Assembly: GCA_025963775.1 (NCBI GenBank)
Contig: JAOQAD010000027.1
Coordinates: 124,001 to 188,000, forward strand
From: Bacteroidota bacterium
GTDB taxonomy: Bacteria > Bacteroidota > Bacteroidia > 2-12-FULL-35-15
Direction of reading: 5' to 3'
DNA length: 64,000 nt
The first letter of the stretch is position 1, and every line of letters starts with the position of its first letter. The notes under the pieces are model-generated. The model saw nothing but the letters and a program-made list of their open reading frames with translations, made no database searches and was not told the DNA's origin. A program made the position numbers and the translations under genes. Shown here in pieces: positions 1-9,671 of this stretch.

Positions 1-644
1 GCTGAAAAGCGGGTACGGTCCAGCAATTTGAGCAGCTTATGCGAACCTAAACCTCCAATATTGAATGCCAGGATCCCTTTCAGGATCATGTACAGCAACA
101 GGCAGGCGCAAAGCATGAAGAATATATTTTTAAATCGCTTAACGAAATGAGGCCATACAAGGTAAAACTGCTCTTCCACCGCCACCGACCAGAGCACATT
201 GGCAAAGGTCACGGTTGGAAAATATACAAAGGCCACATTCGCTAAAAAGAAAAAGAAGAGGATGAACTTTTGCCAGAAATCAACATGCACATCCTGGTAA
301 ACAGGCACCGTTAAAAAGCTGAAATGCGGCAGGATGAAAAAACCAAGGATCATCAGGATAAAATAAAGCGGCCAGATCCTCAGGATCCTGCGGATGTAAA
401 AGTTTTTAATGTTGATCCCGCTCTCTTTTTTTTCCTCCAGTAATAAATAGGTGATGAGGTAACCGCTGAGCACAAAGAACACAGTCACTCCCAGCTGCCC
501 CAAATGCGAGCTGTAGCTTTCCGGCCAGAGCGTTCTTAATTTAAAATAGCTTTTGAATAATTCGAGGTGGTCTAAAATAACGAGGAAGACTGCAATGAAA
601 CGAATGCCGTTGAGGCCGGGGAAATAGATCTTTTTAGTGCTCAT
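1..644 (-). CDS. Acyltransferase 3 family membrane protein (C-terminal part missing)
   Basis: The reverse strand reads from an ATG at 644 to the window edge without a stop, giving about 214 residues of an OafA/YrhL-type membrane O-acyltransferase. Visible family motifs are FFVLSGYLI near the first membrane segments, RRILRIWPLYF, and SVAVEEQFYLVWP, the last matching the SxxVEEQFY box typical of the family. Such enzymes transfer acetyl or other acyl groups from the cytoplasm to sugars of exported glycans. It is the last gene seen in the polysaccharide locus and starts only 8 bases after the upstream glycosyltransferase, so co-transcription is likely. The C-terminal half lies outside the window, so the specific substrate cannot be judged. 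Confidence 0.88.
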   Translation of the reverse strand, partial: MSTKKIYFPGLNGIRFIAVFLVILDHLELFKSYFKLRTLWPESYSSHLGQLGVTVFFVLSGYLITYLLLEEKKESGINIKNFYIRRILRIWPLYFILMILGFFILPHFSFLTVPVYQDVHVDFWQKFILFFFFLANVAFVYFPTVTFANVLWSVAVEEQFYLVWPHFVKRFKNIFFMLCACLLLYMILKGILAFNIGGLGSHKLLKLLDRTRFS

Positions 645-652
645 GCGGCTGC

Positions 653-1588
653 TCAGGGCTTTAATTTACTGAACATTCCTTTCATGCGCTCCGCGCCTTT
701 GAACCCGAACATACGATACAACAAGGCATATGGGGAGAATCCTGCTCCTGCCGAAGGGACAAAATCCTTTTCAAAATTATCTTTAAAAATAAGCGCTGCA
801 TTTTCGAGGTCATACTTTGCAAGTGTACGCAGCTGCGAAAAAAGATTCTGGTAATAAAAACCTTTTTCCTTTTCGAAATATGCCGTCCTGCTTGCTTTCA
901 GGTAATTAATAATTTCGACCCTCAGGGCAATATACTGCATCCAGTTCTTTTTCGGATCGCCCTGGGAGATCTGTCCCGAGGCTCTTTCACGGATAACTGT
1001 CAGTGGCTCGTTGTCATCAGCGATCCTGTAATCTTTTTTCAGCAGCCTGAACATCAGGTCGCTTTCCTGCGAGCTGCGGATGGCTTCATTCCAGCCCCCG
1101 ATGCTTTTTAATTTTTCTGCATTAAAAATATTTGCGCAGGTATTGCCAAGCTTCGTAGTATATAAGGACTTAAAAGGGTCGGTAATATTCAAATGCAGCG
1201 GGGCTTGCTTTCCATCCACCGTTTGTTTGATACAGGCTGCAGCAATAAATGCAATGTCCCTGTTCGTTGAAATGATCCCCAGCTGATGTTTTATTTTTTC
1301 CGGCAATAAAAGGTCATCCGCATCGAGGAACTGGATCCATTCCCCTGCCGCTGCCGATAAGCCTTTGTTCCGGGCTGCAGAAGCGCCTTTCTTTAATTCC
1401 TTTAATGCACGAACCTTACCGGGATGCTTCAGTGCCTGCTCATCGAGGATAGCAACTGTGCGGTCAACAGAGTTGTTGTCAACGCAAATGATCTCGGTCT
1501 CCGGGTGCGACTGCGACAGCACCGAAGCAATACATTCCTCGATGTATCCTTCAACGTTATAGCAGGGAATAATGACCGATACAAGCAT
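653..1588 (-). CDS. Family 2 glycosyltransferase
   Basis: This 311-residue protein starts with the GT-A fold signature VSVIIPCYN and carries the nucleotide-sugar and metal binding acidic cluster LDADD at residues 88-92, preceded by GASAARNKGL, a usual GT2 pattern. It should transfer a sugar from a nucleotide-activated donor onto a lipid-linked or nascent polysaccharide at the inner face of the membrane. No membrane segment is evident. The gene lies 4 bases downstream of another glycosyltransferase and 8 bases upstream of the acyltransferase, fitting one operon for a surface glycan. Donor and acceptor cannot be told from sequence. Confidence 0.92.
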   Translation of the reverse strand: MLVSVIIPCYNVEGYIEECIASVLSQSHPETEIICVDNNSVDRTVAILDEQALKHPGKVRALKELKKGASAARNKGLSAAAGEWIQFLDADDLLLPEKIKHQLGIISTNRDIAFIAAACIKQTVDGKQAPLHLNITDPFKSLYTTKLGNTCANIFNAEKLKSIGGWNEAIRSSQESDLMFRLLKKDYRIADDNEPLTVIRERASGQISQGDPKKNWMQYIALRVEIINYLKASRTAYFEKEKGFYYQNLFSQLRTLAKYDLENAALIFKDNFEKDFVPSAGAGFSPYALLYRMFGFKGAERMKGMFSKLKP

Positions 1589-1592
1589 CTGA

Positions 1593-2378
1593 TTATCTGA
1601 AAAAATCTAAAAAATTCCGTTTGAGTGCTGTGATCTTCAGTCCCGAAAACTCTTCCCAGGTCTGTAACAGCTGCGGCCGGTAACATTCGAAATCGCACAG
1701 ATTAAAATTCCGCCATTTCCCGAAACCCTTCAGGTAAGCCGAATACGCGTTCATATCTATATTTTCGAATTTTTCGGAATGAAGCGGATCGATCTTGCTG
1801 GTGATGGTGGTTGGCGAAAGTACCCGCAGGTATACAGGGTGCTTCTTCGGAACAAAATGTATTTTCTTACCTGCATAATACCGGTGCCATGCCTGGCTGT
1901 GATCCTGGTTGAACAAAGGCAAACCAGAATCGCCATACGCGGCAACAGCATGCTCGTATTTGTGAATGATGGTATTGGGAAGCCAGTCCCTGTGCTGCTG
2001 GCTGGTAAGCCCTGAAGCAATGTCATAAAAGGAATGGTAAAGGTCGGAACAGCAGTCGAAATCCAGCCCGCCAGCATATTCCAGCGCATACTGCGAAATA
2101 AGATCATCGTCGTCGAGGCGGATGATGTAATCGGGCTTCACCTCAAGTGATAACAAATACTCGTAGGCAACTTTTAATTTATCGCCTTTTGAAACCGCAT
2201 CTGTTTTTTTATAGATGATCCGCCCCTGCTTTTTTTCTTCTTCACCGATCAGCAATGCTTGCCAGTTCGGGTAGGTCTGCCCGTTCAAAGAATCTTTATA
2301 CAGGTCAAACAGCGATGCCCTCAGCGGCGATAAAAGCGAGCTCGGGGTGAGCGTTGTGATGAACAGGAATGTTTTCAT
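1593..2378 (-). CDS. Putative GT-A type glycosyltransferase
   Basis: A 261-residue protein with a GT-A-like N-terminal half. It contains YPNWQALLIG, a diverged version of the early GT2 core, and the acidic run RLDDDD at residues 87-92, the expected place for the metal-binding DxD. The second half (His- and Tyr-rich, with LPNTIIHKYEH and HSQAWHRYYAGKK) resembles the putative rhamnosyl- or glycosyltransferase families found in Bacteroidota polysaccharide loci. It sits in the same tight gene string as two other glycosyltransferases. The fold assignment is fairly secure but the sugar specificity is unknown. Confidence 0.75.
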   Translation of the reverse strand: MKTFLFITTLTPSSLLSPLRASLFDLYKDSLNGQTYPNWQALLIGEEEKKQGRIIYKKTDAVSKGDKLKVAYEYLLSLEVKPDYIIRLDDDDLISQYALEYAGGLDFDCCSDLYHSFYDIASGLTSQQHRDWLPNTIIHKYEHAVAAYGDSGLPLFNQDHSQAWHRYYAGKKIHFVPKKHPVYLRVLSPTTITSKIDPLHSEKFENIDMNAYSAYLKGFGKWRNFNLCDFECYRPQLLQTWEEFSGLKITALKRNFLDFFR

Positions 2379-2404
2379 TGAAAATAAATCTTCATGAATT
2401 AAGA

Positions 2405-3151
2405 TTACTTCTTATTCATCTCCAGCACGCCGATGCCATAACCGCCCTGGTTCTTGTCCTGGATCAGCTCTGTGTATTTGTAATCGTTCTTGATCTCGTG
2501 CCATAATTTCTCCACGCCATAAACCGGGTTCGGATTATGAGCAATATCGTGAAAAGCAATAATTCCGTTCTCCGAAACTAATTCCCTGTATTGCAGAAAA
2601 TCCTGCTTTACGCCTTCGTAAGTATGATCCGCATCAATAAAAAGGAAATCGACCTTTTTACCTGCCAGTAATTTTTTTGCTTTTTCGAGGGTTGCCGGAC
2701 TGTGGGAATCTTCCCTCAGCAAATGGATCGTCTGGCCTTTCTTCGCGAAGGATTCATACACCGGGATCTTCCAGCTTGGGTATCCCCTGCCAAACTTTCC
2801 ATGCGGAAGGTCGATGCTGATAACAGTGGCATCATCCTTTGCAAGACGGCTGAAGGAAAATAATGTTCCGCCGTTTGCCGTGCCTATTTCCAGCACGCAT
2901 GCAGGTTTTTGCTTATCCACGATCTTCAGCAGGTTCAGGAATTCAGTTTTCTCCTGCCATGGAATGATCAGTCCGCCCAAACCTTCCTGTTTCGAAAACA
3001 TGAAATCGATGATGAACTCCGGTGTCAGGTTATTGGAACGGGATTTATTTTCCTTTATCAGCTTTTTATAGCCGTAACGGATCAGTATGGGACTGAGGAT
3101 CGGGCTGAGGATTCTTTTATAGAACGGAAGTGTTGGTTTTTGTTGTGGCAT
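2405..3151 (-). CDS. Class I SAM-dependent methyltransferase (CmcI-like)
   Basis: The 248-residue product has the SAM-binding motif I VLEIGTANGG at residues 86-95, the acidic end of beta-2 in ISIDLP, and a motif IDADHTYEGV near residues 171-180, followed by NGIIAFHDI. This set is typical of the CmcI/Methyltransf_24 families, which methylate hydroxyls of sugars and small molecules. A basic N-terminus with a short hydrophobic stretch (ILSPILSPILI) may associate with the membrane. Its position among glycosyltransferases and an O-acetyltransferase suggests O-methylation of a sugar in the surface polysaccharide; that role is inferred from context. Confidence 0.85.
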   Translation of the reverse strand: MPQQKPTLPFYKRILSPILSPILIRYGYKKLIKENKSRSNNLTPEFIIDFMFSKQEGLGGLIIPWQEKTEFLNLLKIVDKQKPACVLEIGTANGGTLFSFSRLAKDDATVISIDLPHGKFGRGYPSWKIPVYESFAKKGQTIHLLREDSHSPATLEKAKKLLAGKKVDFLFIDADHTYEGVKQDFLQYRELVSENGIIAFHDIAHNPNPVYGVEKLWHEIKNDYKYTELIQDKNQGGYGIGVLEMNKK

Positions 3152-3195
3152 GTCCTTGTTTGCTTTAAAATAATATGGTGTTTATGTTCTTCTGA

Positions 3196-3894
3196 TCAAT
3201 GCTGTAAGGTAGCTAAAAACTTTGCCGGGTCGCCGGCATGCTCCGACATTTTTTTCAACTGCTCATCGCTCAATTCCCACCAGCGGCTCTTCAGCAGCTC
3301 CGAGCGCAGCGGCTCTTCAAACCTGTAGCGGATAAGCTTCGCGGGCACTCCGCCTACAATTGCATAAGGCTCCACATCGCTGCTCACCACGGCTCCTGCG
3401 GCTATCACTGCGCCATCACCGATCTTCACGCCTTCAAGGATCACTACGTTTGCCGAGATCAGCACATCGTTCCCGATCTCAACCATCGACTTAGTGGTGT
3501 CATCAAACTTGTTTTCCTTCACCCAGCCCCTGCGTGTTCCGTATACGATCGGGCTTGTAGACACTAGGTCCAGCGGATGGTTCCGCAAGCCGATCTTCAC
3601 CCCGAATGAAATGCTTGTAAAGCTCCCGATGCTCCTGCACAACCCGATATAGGTATTTCCGCCGATGTATACGTTCTTCCCGATCTCTTTCAGATACCGG
3701 AGAATGATCACATCCTTACCGATGGTAGTGCCTTCTTTTATTTCAAGCGCTGCCGGTACAATGGATTTTATAGCTGAGTAATGCTTTTTATAGGGATATA
3801 TAAAACTGAGACGGAGCGATGTTTTAAAATCGCCCCATTTGGCATGCAAGATCTCGAAAAAAAGTCCTATTCCCATTTCAAAAAAAATTCCCAT
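3196..3894 (-). CDS. Hexapeptide-repeat O-acetyltransferase (CatB/LbetaH family)
   Basis: This 232-residue protein shows the left-handed beta-helix hexapeptide pattern in two blocks, IGKNVYIGGNTYIG and later VKIGDGAVIAAGAVV, ending with GGVPAKLIRYRF, the usual end of xenobiotic/sugar acetyltransferases. The stretch RNHPLDLVSTSP contains the His expected to act as catalytic base in the CatB-type family. It would use acetyl-CoA to acetylate a sugar hydroxyl in the cytoplasm. Its ATG overlaps the stop codon of the upstream GT4 gene (TGATG), implying translational coupling. Confidence 0.88.
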   Translation of the reverse strand: MGIFFEMGIGLFFEILHAKWGDFKTSLRLSFIYPYKKHYSAIKSIVPAALEIKEGTTIGKDVIILRYLKEIGKNVYIGGNTYIGLCRSIGSFTSISFGVKIGLRNHPLDLVSTSPIVYGTRRGWVKENKFDDTTKSMVEIGNDVLISANVVILEGVKIGDGAVIAAGAVVSSDVEPYAIVGGVPAKLIRYRFEEPLRSELLKSRWWELSDEQLKKMSEHAGDPAKFLATLQH

Positions 3895-5129
3895 CAGCGT
3901 TTTTTGTTACTGATATCACTGATCGTTTGATAGAATGCCTGATAATTATTCCTGTTATAAAAATTCGCTTTCCAGTATTCCCTTACTCCTTCCCGGAATG
4001 CTTTCGTATTCTTCTTCTCTTTGAAATCGCGGATCAGCGCTGCTGCTTTTACCGGGTCAACTTCCTTCGGAATTAATATCCCGGTGGTATCGTTCACAAT
4101 TTCCGGGATGCCGTCCACATCAGTTCCCATCAAAGGAATTCCAAAACTGCAGGCTTCTATCAGCGACATCGGCAGGCCCTCCATTTCACTTGCAATAATA
4201 AACAAATTAATCGAATGGCTTCCGTAATAATCCAGCACATCCCTGTTGGAAACATGCCCTTTGAATTCCGCAATTACATTCGCAGGCAGCGTGGAAGCAA
4301 GCGCTTTCACTTCATCAAATAATTTTCCGTCGCCGAAATGCACCCAGCTTACCGGGATGTTGATGTTCCTGAGAATTTCCACTATCAGATGGACGCGTTT
4401 TAAAGGCATCAGGTTGGAACAGGAAACTATTTTAAAAGGCTCATTTTCATTGAATGGATTCAGTCCGTGATCAGGTACGCCCAAATAGCTGTAAGCTATT
4501 TTCTCCGGGAACAGCTTCCTGCCTTTGAGATAATTGTATCCTTTCTTCGACACGGAAAAAACCTTGTCCACCATTTTCAGCTGGAAATAACGGAAAGGAA
4601 TGATGCCTCCCGGCCAGCGGTCCTCATACAGGTCGAAGCCGTGAACGCGTGAAATGAAGCTCCGGATGATGCCTTTACGTTTTAGTATTCCAAGTGTGAT
4701 CGTCCAGTCGTTCAGCCAGTAGGAATAAAAAACGGCATCCTCCAGTTTTTCCCTTTTGATGATCTCCCCTATTTGTTCAGCAAGATACATTTTGTGAACG
4801 AGCGTGTTCTTGAACTTGCGCACATTGTCCAGGAAATGTTTTTTGGAAGGAGAGAAAATGAATTCAGAAAAAAGGATCTGCGCTATTAAAAAAAATTTCG
4901 CGGAAAGGATGCGCGAGCTGTGCTTTTCCCAGGCATGGTCAAGGGTGATGATCTCCGCGTTCGACGGAAGGGCCCGGATGTGGGGATCGTTGAAGAGGGC
5001 GGGAAAAATATAGATTTTCTCAAACATTTCCGACATCACGCCGGTTTCGGAATCAATAAATGTTTCTACTTTATTCCCGTAAGGATAACCGGTAGTGAAC
5101 AGGCAGATTTTCTTTTTTGCTTCTTGCAT
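3894..5129 (-). CDS. Family 4 glycosyltransferase
   Basis: A 411-residue GT-B fold enzyme. The N-terminal domain opens with KKICLFTTGYPYG and contains SRVHGFDLYEDRW; the C-terminal donor domain has SCSNLMPLKRVHLIVE and the retaining GT4 signature with an EX7E motif (EGLPMSLIEA) followed by GTDVDGIPEIV. It should add a sugar with retention of configuration to the growing surface glycan at the cytoplasmic side. The gene overlaps the acetyltransferase gene by one base and follows the S74 protein gene by 18 bases, so it appears to share a transcript with both. Confidence 0.92.
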   Translation of the reverse strand: MQEAKKKICLFTTGYPYGNKVETFIDSETGVMSEMFEKIYIFPALFNDPHIRALPSNAEIITLDHAWEKHSSRILSAKFFLIAQILFSEFIFSPSKKHFLDNVRKFKNTLVHKMYLAEQIGEIIKREKLEDAVFYSYWLNDWTITLGILKRKGIIRSFISRVHGFDLYEDRWPGGIIPFRYFQLKMVDKVFSVSKKGYNYLKGRKLFPEKIAYSYLGVPDHGLNPFNENEPFKIVSCSNLMPLKRVHLIVEILRNINIPVSWVHFGDGKLFDEVKALASTLPANVIAEFKGHVSNRDVLDYYGSHSINLFIIASEMEGLPMSLIEACSFGIPLMGTDVDGIPEIVNDTTGILIPKEVDPVKAAALIRDFKEKKNTKAFREGVREYWKANFYNRNNYQAFYQTISDISNKKR

Positions 5130-5147
5130 AAAATGAGGCGCTATGCC

Positions 5148-7160
5148 TTAGTTGCTGCCTGCTTTTTTCAAAACCATTACAGATGCCGGAGTTAAATTCA
5201 GCTTTTGCTCCATGCCTGCGATCCGCTTTTCCAGCTTCACATTCTCTGTTTCGAGCCTGCTTACCATTGCTTTCAGGCGCTCCACTTCATCCGCTTTCTC
5301 CTGCAGCTCTTTTGTTTTGCGCGACAATGCCTGGATCGCGATCAGGCTGATGCCGTCCATGTCGATGGTTGTGATGGTGGTATCGCTTTCGCCGAAATTA
5401 AATGCCTTGTAAAAATCCTGCGCCATCGGCCCGATGTGCCTGATGGAAGCAGATTGCGATTTGTAGTTCCAGGAAGTCACTTCAATAAAATCCAGCTTTT
5501 TCAAAATGGCATCGCCATTCTCTTTTTTGAAATGCTCTTTTTTATTCTTATCAGATACGCTTGCCCAGCTTCCGCCGCCTGCCGGCAATGAAACGCCTGC
5601 CGTCATTGCAGCATTGGAATAGAAAACAGTTCCGCCGGATGCACGAACCATGAACTGATTATCAGCAGTGTTCAATGTCATCGAGCTTGCGCCTCCCGAG
5701 CCATCGGCATATACAAAACACCCTGTATGCGCATTGGAGCTGGAGTAATAGCCCATTGCGATAGAGTTGCGCCCGGTCGCATCCGTCTGGTTCCCGATGG
5801 AGATCGCGTATTTTGCAGTGGCTGTATTGTGATAGCCGATCGCGATCGCGAATGAATCGGTTGCCATTGGCGCACGTCCCAGCGCGATCGAATACGGCCC
5901 TGATGCCAGCGCTACAGAGCCCATCGCGACTGAAGAAATTCCGGATGCCGTAGCCAGCTCACAGGCTGCAACCGAGTATTGCCCGCTTGCAATGCTGCCC
6001 GATCCGAAGGCTGTTGAATAAGCTCCCGAAGCTTTTGTATTGTATCCCGATGCAAATGAATAATTGCCGATGTTGACATCATCCCATTGGTTGGAGCTTA
6101 CGCCTCCCGACCTGAATGCCGCTTTTTTCGGATACCAGAGCATGCGTGTGCCGGCGCCTGTTGGAGGCGCAACTCCTGTTCCGAATGTCCCTTCCGCTAC
6201 AATCCCGTCGTTGCCGACAATGTGCAGCGTTGCAGTCGGCGTGCTTGTACCGATGCCGATCTTGCCTGCAGATGTGATCCGCATGCGCTCAATGTTGTTC
6301 GTTCTGAACACAAGGTCTTTGTTGTCCGTAGTACCGAGAAAATTTGTTGTTGGTGTTGTTCCTGTGTTTCCAGTAAGGTTCCAGTAGGTGTAGGAGCTGC
6401 CTGTGCTTAAAGCATACGTAGCCGTATCGCAGTAATTGGAATTCACGGAGCTTACCGATGTTCCCGCATTAGTCGAATAGAGTGCAGAATCTGCATTGTA
6501 AGAGAAGGGAACGGTGTCGATGGTCGACAATACGTTCAGCGCATAAGTGGCGGTATCTGTTGTATTTGCATGATCAGCAGAGTTTGCATACGATGCCGTA
6601 TCCGAATCGTTATCCATTGCAGGGACCCAAAGCGAGCCATTCCATTTCAGCACCGATCCGGTATTCACTCCGATCGTATCCACATCGCTGAGCTGACTGA
6701 TCCTCAAGGACTGGTCCAGGTTGCCGGCCTTACCGGAATACATCGCATAAGGCACCGACCAGAACTGGATCGTATCAATATTCACATAAGAGCTTCCTCC
6801 TGTTTCATCCATCGCGATCCTGATAAAATGCGCTGCCGCTCCCCAGTTCACAGAAGCGAATGAAGATGCTGTTCCTGCTCCTGTTGAAGTTCCCTGCCCG
6901 ATCACCGTGTAAAACAAGCCCAATGAGCTGGTTGTAACAGCATGCACTTCTTCCCATTCCGGTGTGCCGGAAACAGAAGTAGCGTAAATCCCGATCTTTA
7001 AGCTGACCGGCTGGCTCACGATGAGGTTACCGGAAGAGTTGCGGGCCAGGCCCTGGTAAGTGATTCCCTGAGGAACTGTCTGCGCGCTCATTCCCACAGT
7101 AAGCAGGAGAAGCAGGAGTCCCAGGATGTATGAGTTGTTTTTAGTAACTGTCTTTTTCAT
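5148..7160 (-). CDS. Secreted tail-fibre-domain protein with S74 intramolecular chaperone
   Basis: The 670-residue protein begins with a signal peptide (hydrophobic run after MKKTVTKNNS, cleavage near SAQ). Residues 30-150 form a domain common in Bacteroidota fibre proteins (GITYQGLARN to FWSVPYAMYSG). Residues about 370-490 repeat a YadA-head-like unit with cores such as SIALG and SIAMG. The C-terminal part starts with SVSDKNKKEHF near residue 534, matching the S74/endosialidase chaperone start with the conserved Ser-Asp and Lys, contains IRHIGPMAQDFYKAF, and ends in a coiled coil. This predicts a trimeric fibre whose C-terminal chaperone may cut itself off. No T9SS sorting domain is visible. 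The downstream GT4 gene begins 18 bases later. Confidence 0.85.
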   Translation of the reverse strand: MKKTVTKNNSYILGLLLLLLTVGMSAQTVPQGITYQGLARNSSGNLIVSQPVSLKIGIYATSVSGTPEWEEVHAVTTSSLGLFYTVIGQGTSTGAGTASSFASVNWGAAAHFIRIAMDETGGSSYVNIDTIQFWSVPYAMYSGKAGNLDQSLRISQLSDVDTIGVNTGSVLKWNGSLWVPAMDNDSDTASYANSADHANTTDTATYALNVLSTIDTVPFSYNADSALYSTNAGTSVSSVNSNYCDTATYALSTGSSYTYWNLTGNTGTTPTTNFLGTTDNKDLVFRTNNIERMRITSAGKIGIGTSTPTATLHIVGNDGIVAEGTFGTGVAPPTGAGTRMLWYPKKAAFRSGGVSSNQWDDVNIGNYSFASGYNTKASGAYSTAFGSGSIASGQYSVAACELATASGISSVAMGSVALASGPYSIALGRAPMATDSFAIAIGYHNTATAKYAISIGNQTDATGRNSIAMGYYSSSNAHTGCFVYADGSGGASSMTLNTADNQFMVRASGGTVFYSNAAMTAGVSLPAGGGSWASVSDKNKKEHFKKENGDAILKKLDFIEVTSWNYKSQSASIRHIGPMAQDFYKAFNFGESDTTITTIDMDGISLIAIQALSRKTKELQEKADEVERLKAMVSRLETENVKLEKRIAGMEQKLNLTPASVMVLKKAGSN

Positions 7161-7175
7161 CGGGTGAATTTTCGA

Positions 7176-9134
7176 TTAATTTTTATTGAGTGCCGCCTCG
7201 ATCGCATCCAGCCTGCTGTTCAGCTCTGCTGCATTGTCGATTGCGGTGACTTTAAATTTTAAAGCGTCGAGATCGAATTTTTTATCAAGCACATTGATCC
7301 TTGTGTTTAAACCTCTGATCCCCGAAAGGATCACACCATCCATATCGGTGGTGGAAATGCTGATGTTGTTTTCGCCCACATTGAATGCACGGTAAAAGTC
7401 CTGCGCCATCGGGCCTATGTGGCGGATGCGTTTCGACTGCGCTTTGTATTTCCAGCTGCTGATCCTCAGCTCATCTATTTTACCGAGAATGAATTCGTAA
7501 TCCACTTCTTCAAAATTCTCTTTTTTATTCCTGTCGGAGATGGTTGCCCAGCTTCCGCTTCCGGGATTCAATGTTACGCCCATCGTATTCATCGTATCGG
7601 TGTAAAAGATCATCCCGCCCGAAGCCCTTGCCACAAACTGGTGATTAACTGCCGAGTTAACAGTTGTTGCGGAAGAGGCATCTGCAAAAACAAATGAGCC
7701 TACAAAATTGGAGGATGCATGATAGCCCATTGCCAGGGATCTTGCTCCCGGCGATTTACAGAAGGAACCGAGGCAAACTGATGTGCCGCCGCTGGCGATA
7801 TTTCCATAGCCTGCTGCCACATCGGCGCCGTTGCTTGCCACATTATTTTTACCGATTGAGATCGCGCGCTGGTAAGAGGAGATACAGCTGTCGCCCATGG
7901 CAATGCTGTTTCCGCCGGGATAAGGCCCAACGCCCATCGCTTTCGACTGCCTTCCGAATGCGACGGAATAATCGACTGCTTCATTATCCCTGCCGGAGCT
8001 GAAAGAGCATACATTCGATTTGCTATTATATCCCGCTGCGATGGAATATTTACCAACACTTGCGCTGTCCCATTGTGAAGCATCTACAGATCCGGCCCTG
8101 AATGCGCCTTTCGAAGGGCTCCACAACAAACGTGTTCCGGCGCCCTGCACCGGTGTGTACACTGAATTCAGAACGCCGATCGCAAACAATCCCTCATTGC
8201 CAAGCAGGCCCATGCTTGCGCCGGCCGGTGAATTACCGATAGTTAAATTGCCGTTACTTTTCAAAGCCGCCCTGAGCGCATTGTCCGAGATGAAGGCAAT
8301 GTTACTGTTATCGTTCGTTCCGATATAAGAGGATGTTCCTGTGATGGCATTTCCGTTTATTTTCCAGGCTGTAGGCGGGCTCGCCAATGCATAGGTGGCC
8401 GTATCGGAATGTACCGAAGTGTTTGTTGAAGAAGCATTCTGCGAGCTGCCCGAATAAAGAGCAGAATCCGTCGCATAAGCAAACAATACCGTATCTGTAG
8501 TAAGCGAACCGAATGTATACAAAGCGGTATCGGCATCATTCGCATGCAGCGCATTCATTGCAAACAGCACTGTGTCCGAATCATTATCCACACCCGGCAT
8601 CCAGTAGCTGCCGTTCCATTTCAACACTTTCCCGGTAGCAAGCCCCGTAAGGTTCGCATCGTTCATTTGTGCAAGTGAGGCGCCGGGAAGTCCCGCTGTT
8701 TTCGCAGCATAAAATACATACGGCACAGAGAAAAGCTGGCTGCTGCCCATGTCGATATAGCTGCTTCCGCCTGTTGCATCTGCTGATACTTTCAGGAAAT
8801 AAGAAGCGCTTCCCCAATTGACAAGGCTGAAAGAACCGAGCGTTCCCGCTCCTGTGCTTGTGCCTGTCCCGATGATCGTCCTCGCTAAGCCATACGAATC
8901 GGTAGTCAGTGCATGGTCTTCCTGCCAGACAAGCGTACCTGCTGGTGAGCCGGCATACAGTGAAAATCGGATGCCTACTGCCTGGCTGATCACCGGAAGC
9001 CCGGAAGCATTCCGTACAACTGTTTGATAACTGAAGCCCTGCGGTGCATTCTGCGAATATCCCGGATTGCCTGCAAAGAGAAGGATGCCGGTGAGTAACA
9101 GAATATATGTTGAAAAGAGGCCTTTCATGAACAT
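7176..9134 (-). CDS. Paralogous secreted tail-fibre-domain protein with S74 chaperone
   Basis: This 652-residue protein has the same layout as its downstream neighbour. It has a signal peptide, an N-terminal domain from GFSYQTVVRN to LFSVPYVFYAAK, and a linker with repeated DTVLFA/DTALY elements. YadA-head-like repeats (SIAAGYNS, SIAMGD, SLAMGYHASSN) follow, and a C-terminal S74 domain starts at TISDRNKKENF with the conserved Ser-Asp and Lys. IRHIGPMAQDFYRAFNVGE is nearly identical to the paralogue. The first ATG (9134) overlaps the stop of the upstream gene as TGATG; a second ATG six bases on (9128) is also possible and gives a cleaner signal peptide. The two proteins probably form homo- or hetero-trimeric surface fibres. 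Confidence 0.85.
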   Translation of the reverse strand: MFMKGLFSTYILLLTGILLFAGNPGYSQNAPQGFSYQTVVRNASGLPVISQAVGIRFSLYAGSPAGTLVWQEDHALTTDSYGLARTIIGTGTSTGAGTLGSFSLVNWGSASYFLKVSADATGGSSYIDMGSSQLFSVPYVFYAAKTAGLPGASLAQMNDANLTGLATGKVLKWNGSYWMPGVDNDSDTVLFAMNALHANDADTALYTFGSLTTDTVLFAYATDSALYSGSSQNASSTNTSVHSDTATYALASPPTAWKINGNAITGTSSYIGTNDNSNIAFISDNALRAALKSNGNLTIGNSPAGASMGLLGNEGLFAIGVLNSVYTPVQGAGTRLLWSPSKGAFRAGSVDASQWDSASVGKYSIAAGYNSKSNVCSFSSGRDNEAVDYSVAFGRQSKAMGVGPYPGGNSIAMGDSCISSYQRAISIGKNNVASNGADVAAGYGNIASGGTSVCLGSFCKSPGARSLAMGYHASSNFVGSFVFADASSATTVNSAVNHQFVARASGGMIFYTDTMNTMGVTLNPGSGSWATISDRNKKENFEEVDYEFILGKIDELRISSWKYKAQSKRIRHIGPMAQDFYRAFNVGENNISISTTDMDGVILSGIRGLNTRINVLDKKFDLDALKFKVTAIDNAAELNSRLDAIEAALNKN

Positions 9135-9634
9135 CAGATTTTAGTGATCCTGAACACCTGGTTAAGCTCGTCTTTATCGGAGCGGACGGAGATAAAATAG
9201 ATCCCCGGGCTGAAGCCTTCAAGGCTCAATTCATAAGCGCCTTTTCCTGACTGGAAAGAGCTTCCGGAAGCCGAAACCAGCTTCTTGCCGGAATAATCAA
9301 ATATTTCTATTAAAAGGTCTGCACACTCGCAGGAGCTGATCGTAATGTTAAGATGCGATGAAACGGGATTCGGAAATGCCTTGCTTTGAATGTCGGCCGG
9401 CCTGTGTGGATCAACATTCACAGATACCTGGTCGTTCTGTACAAAGCCCTGGGTAAGCATGGTGCCGGATGTAAGATAAGTGTCGCTCATCAGCTCGCCG
9501 ATGTTCGACTGGATCAATGGCAGGCCGGAGCTCAGCGAACCCGCGGAGCTGAATGCATAACGCTGGATGCTTTGTGAAAATGCAAAAGCGCTCTTTAATA
9601 ACAGGAATAGAAAAAGTACAGATCTGCTGTTCAT
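9134..9634 (-). CDS. Small T9SS type A sorting-domain protein
   Basis: A 166-residue secreted protein: signal peptide with cleavage near AFS/QS, a short N-terminal module with SSAGSLSS, SNIGEL and LTQGFVQND (a pattern recurrent in small Bacteroidota T9SS proteins), then a C-terminal sorting domain starting at AFPNPVSSHLNITI and continuing through IEIFDYSGKKL and GIYFISVRS. T9SS cargo with this tail is exported across the outer membrane and usually anchored to a lipopolysaccharide. The gene has its own promoter, and its stop overlaps the start of the S74 gene, so the three genes 9634 to 5148 look like one unit in which this protein may be a partner of the fibres. Confidence 0.87.
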   Translation of the reverse strand: MNSRSVLFLFLLLKSAFAFSQSIQRYAFSSAGSLSSGLPLIQSNIGELMSDTYLTSGTMLTQGFVQNDQVSVNVDPHRPADIQSKAFPNPVSSHLNITISSCECADLLIEIFDYSGKKLVSASGSSFQSGKGAYELSLEGFSPGIYFISVRSDKDELNQVFRITKI

Positions 9635-9671
9635 TGTTTCAATATCGGAAATAGATGTTTTACCCTTCCTT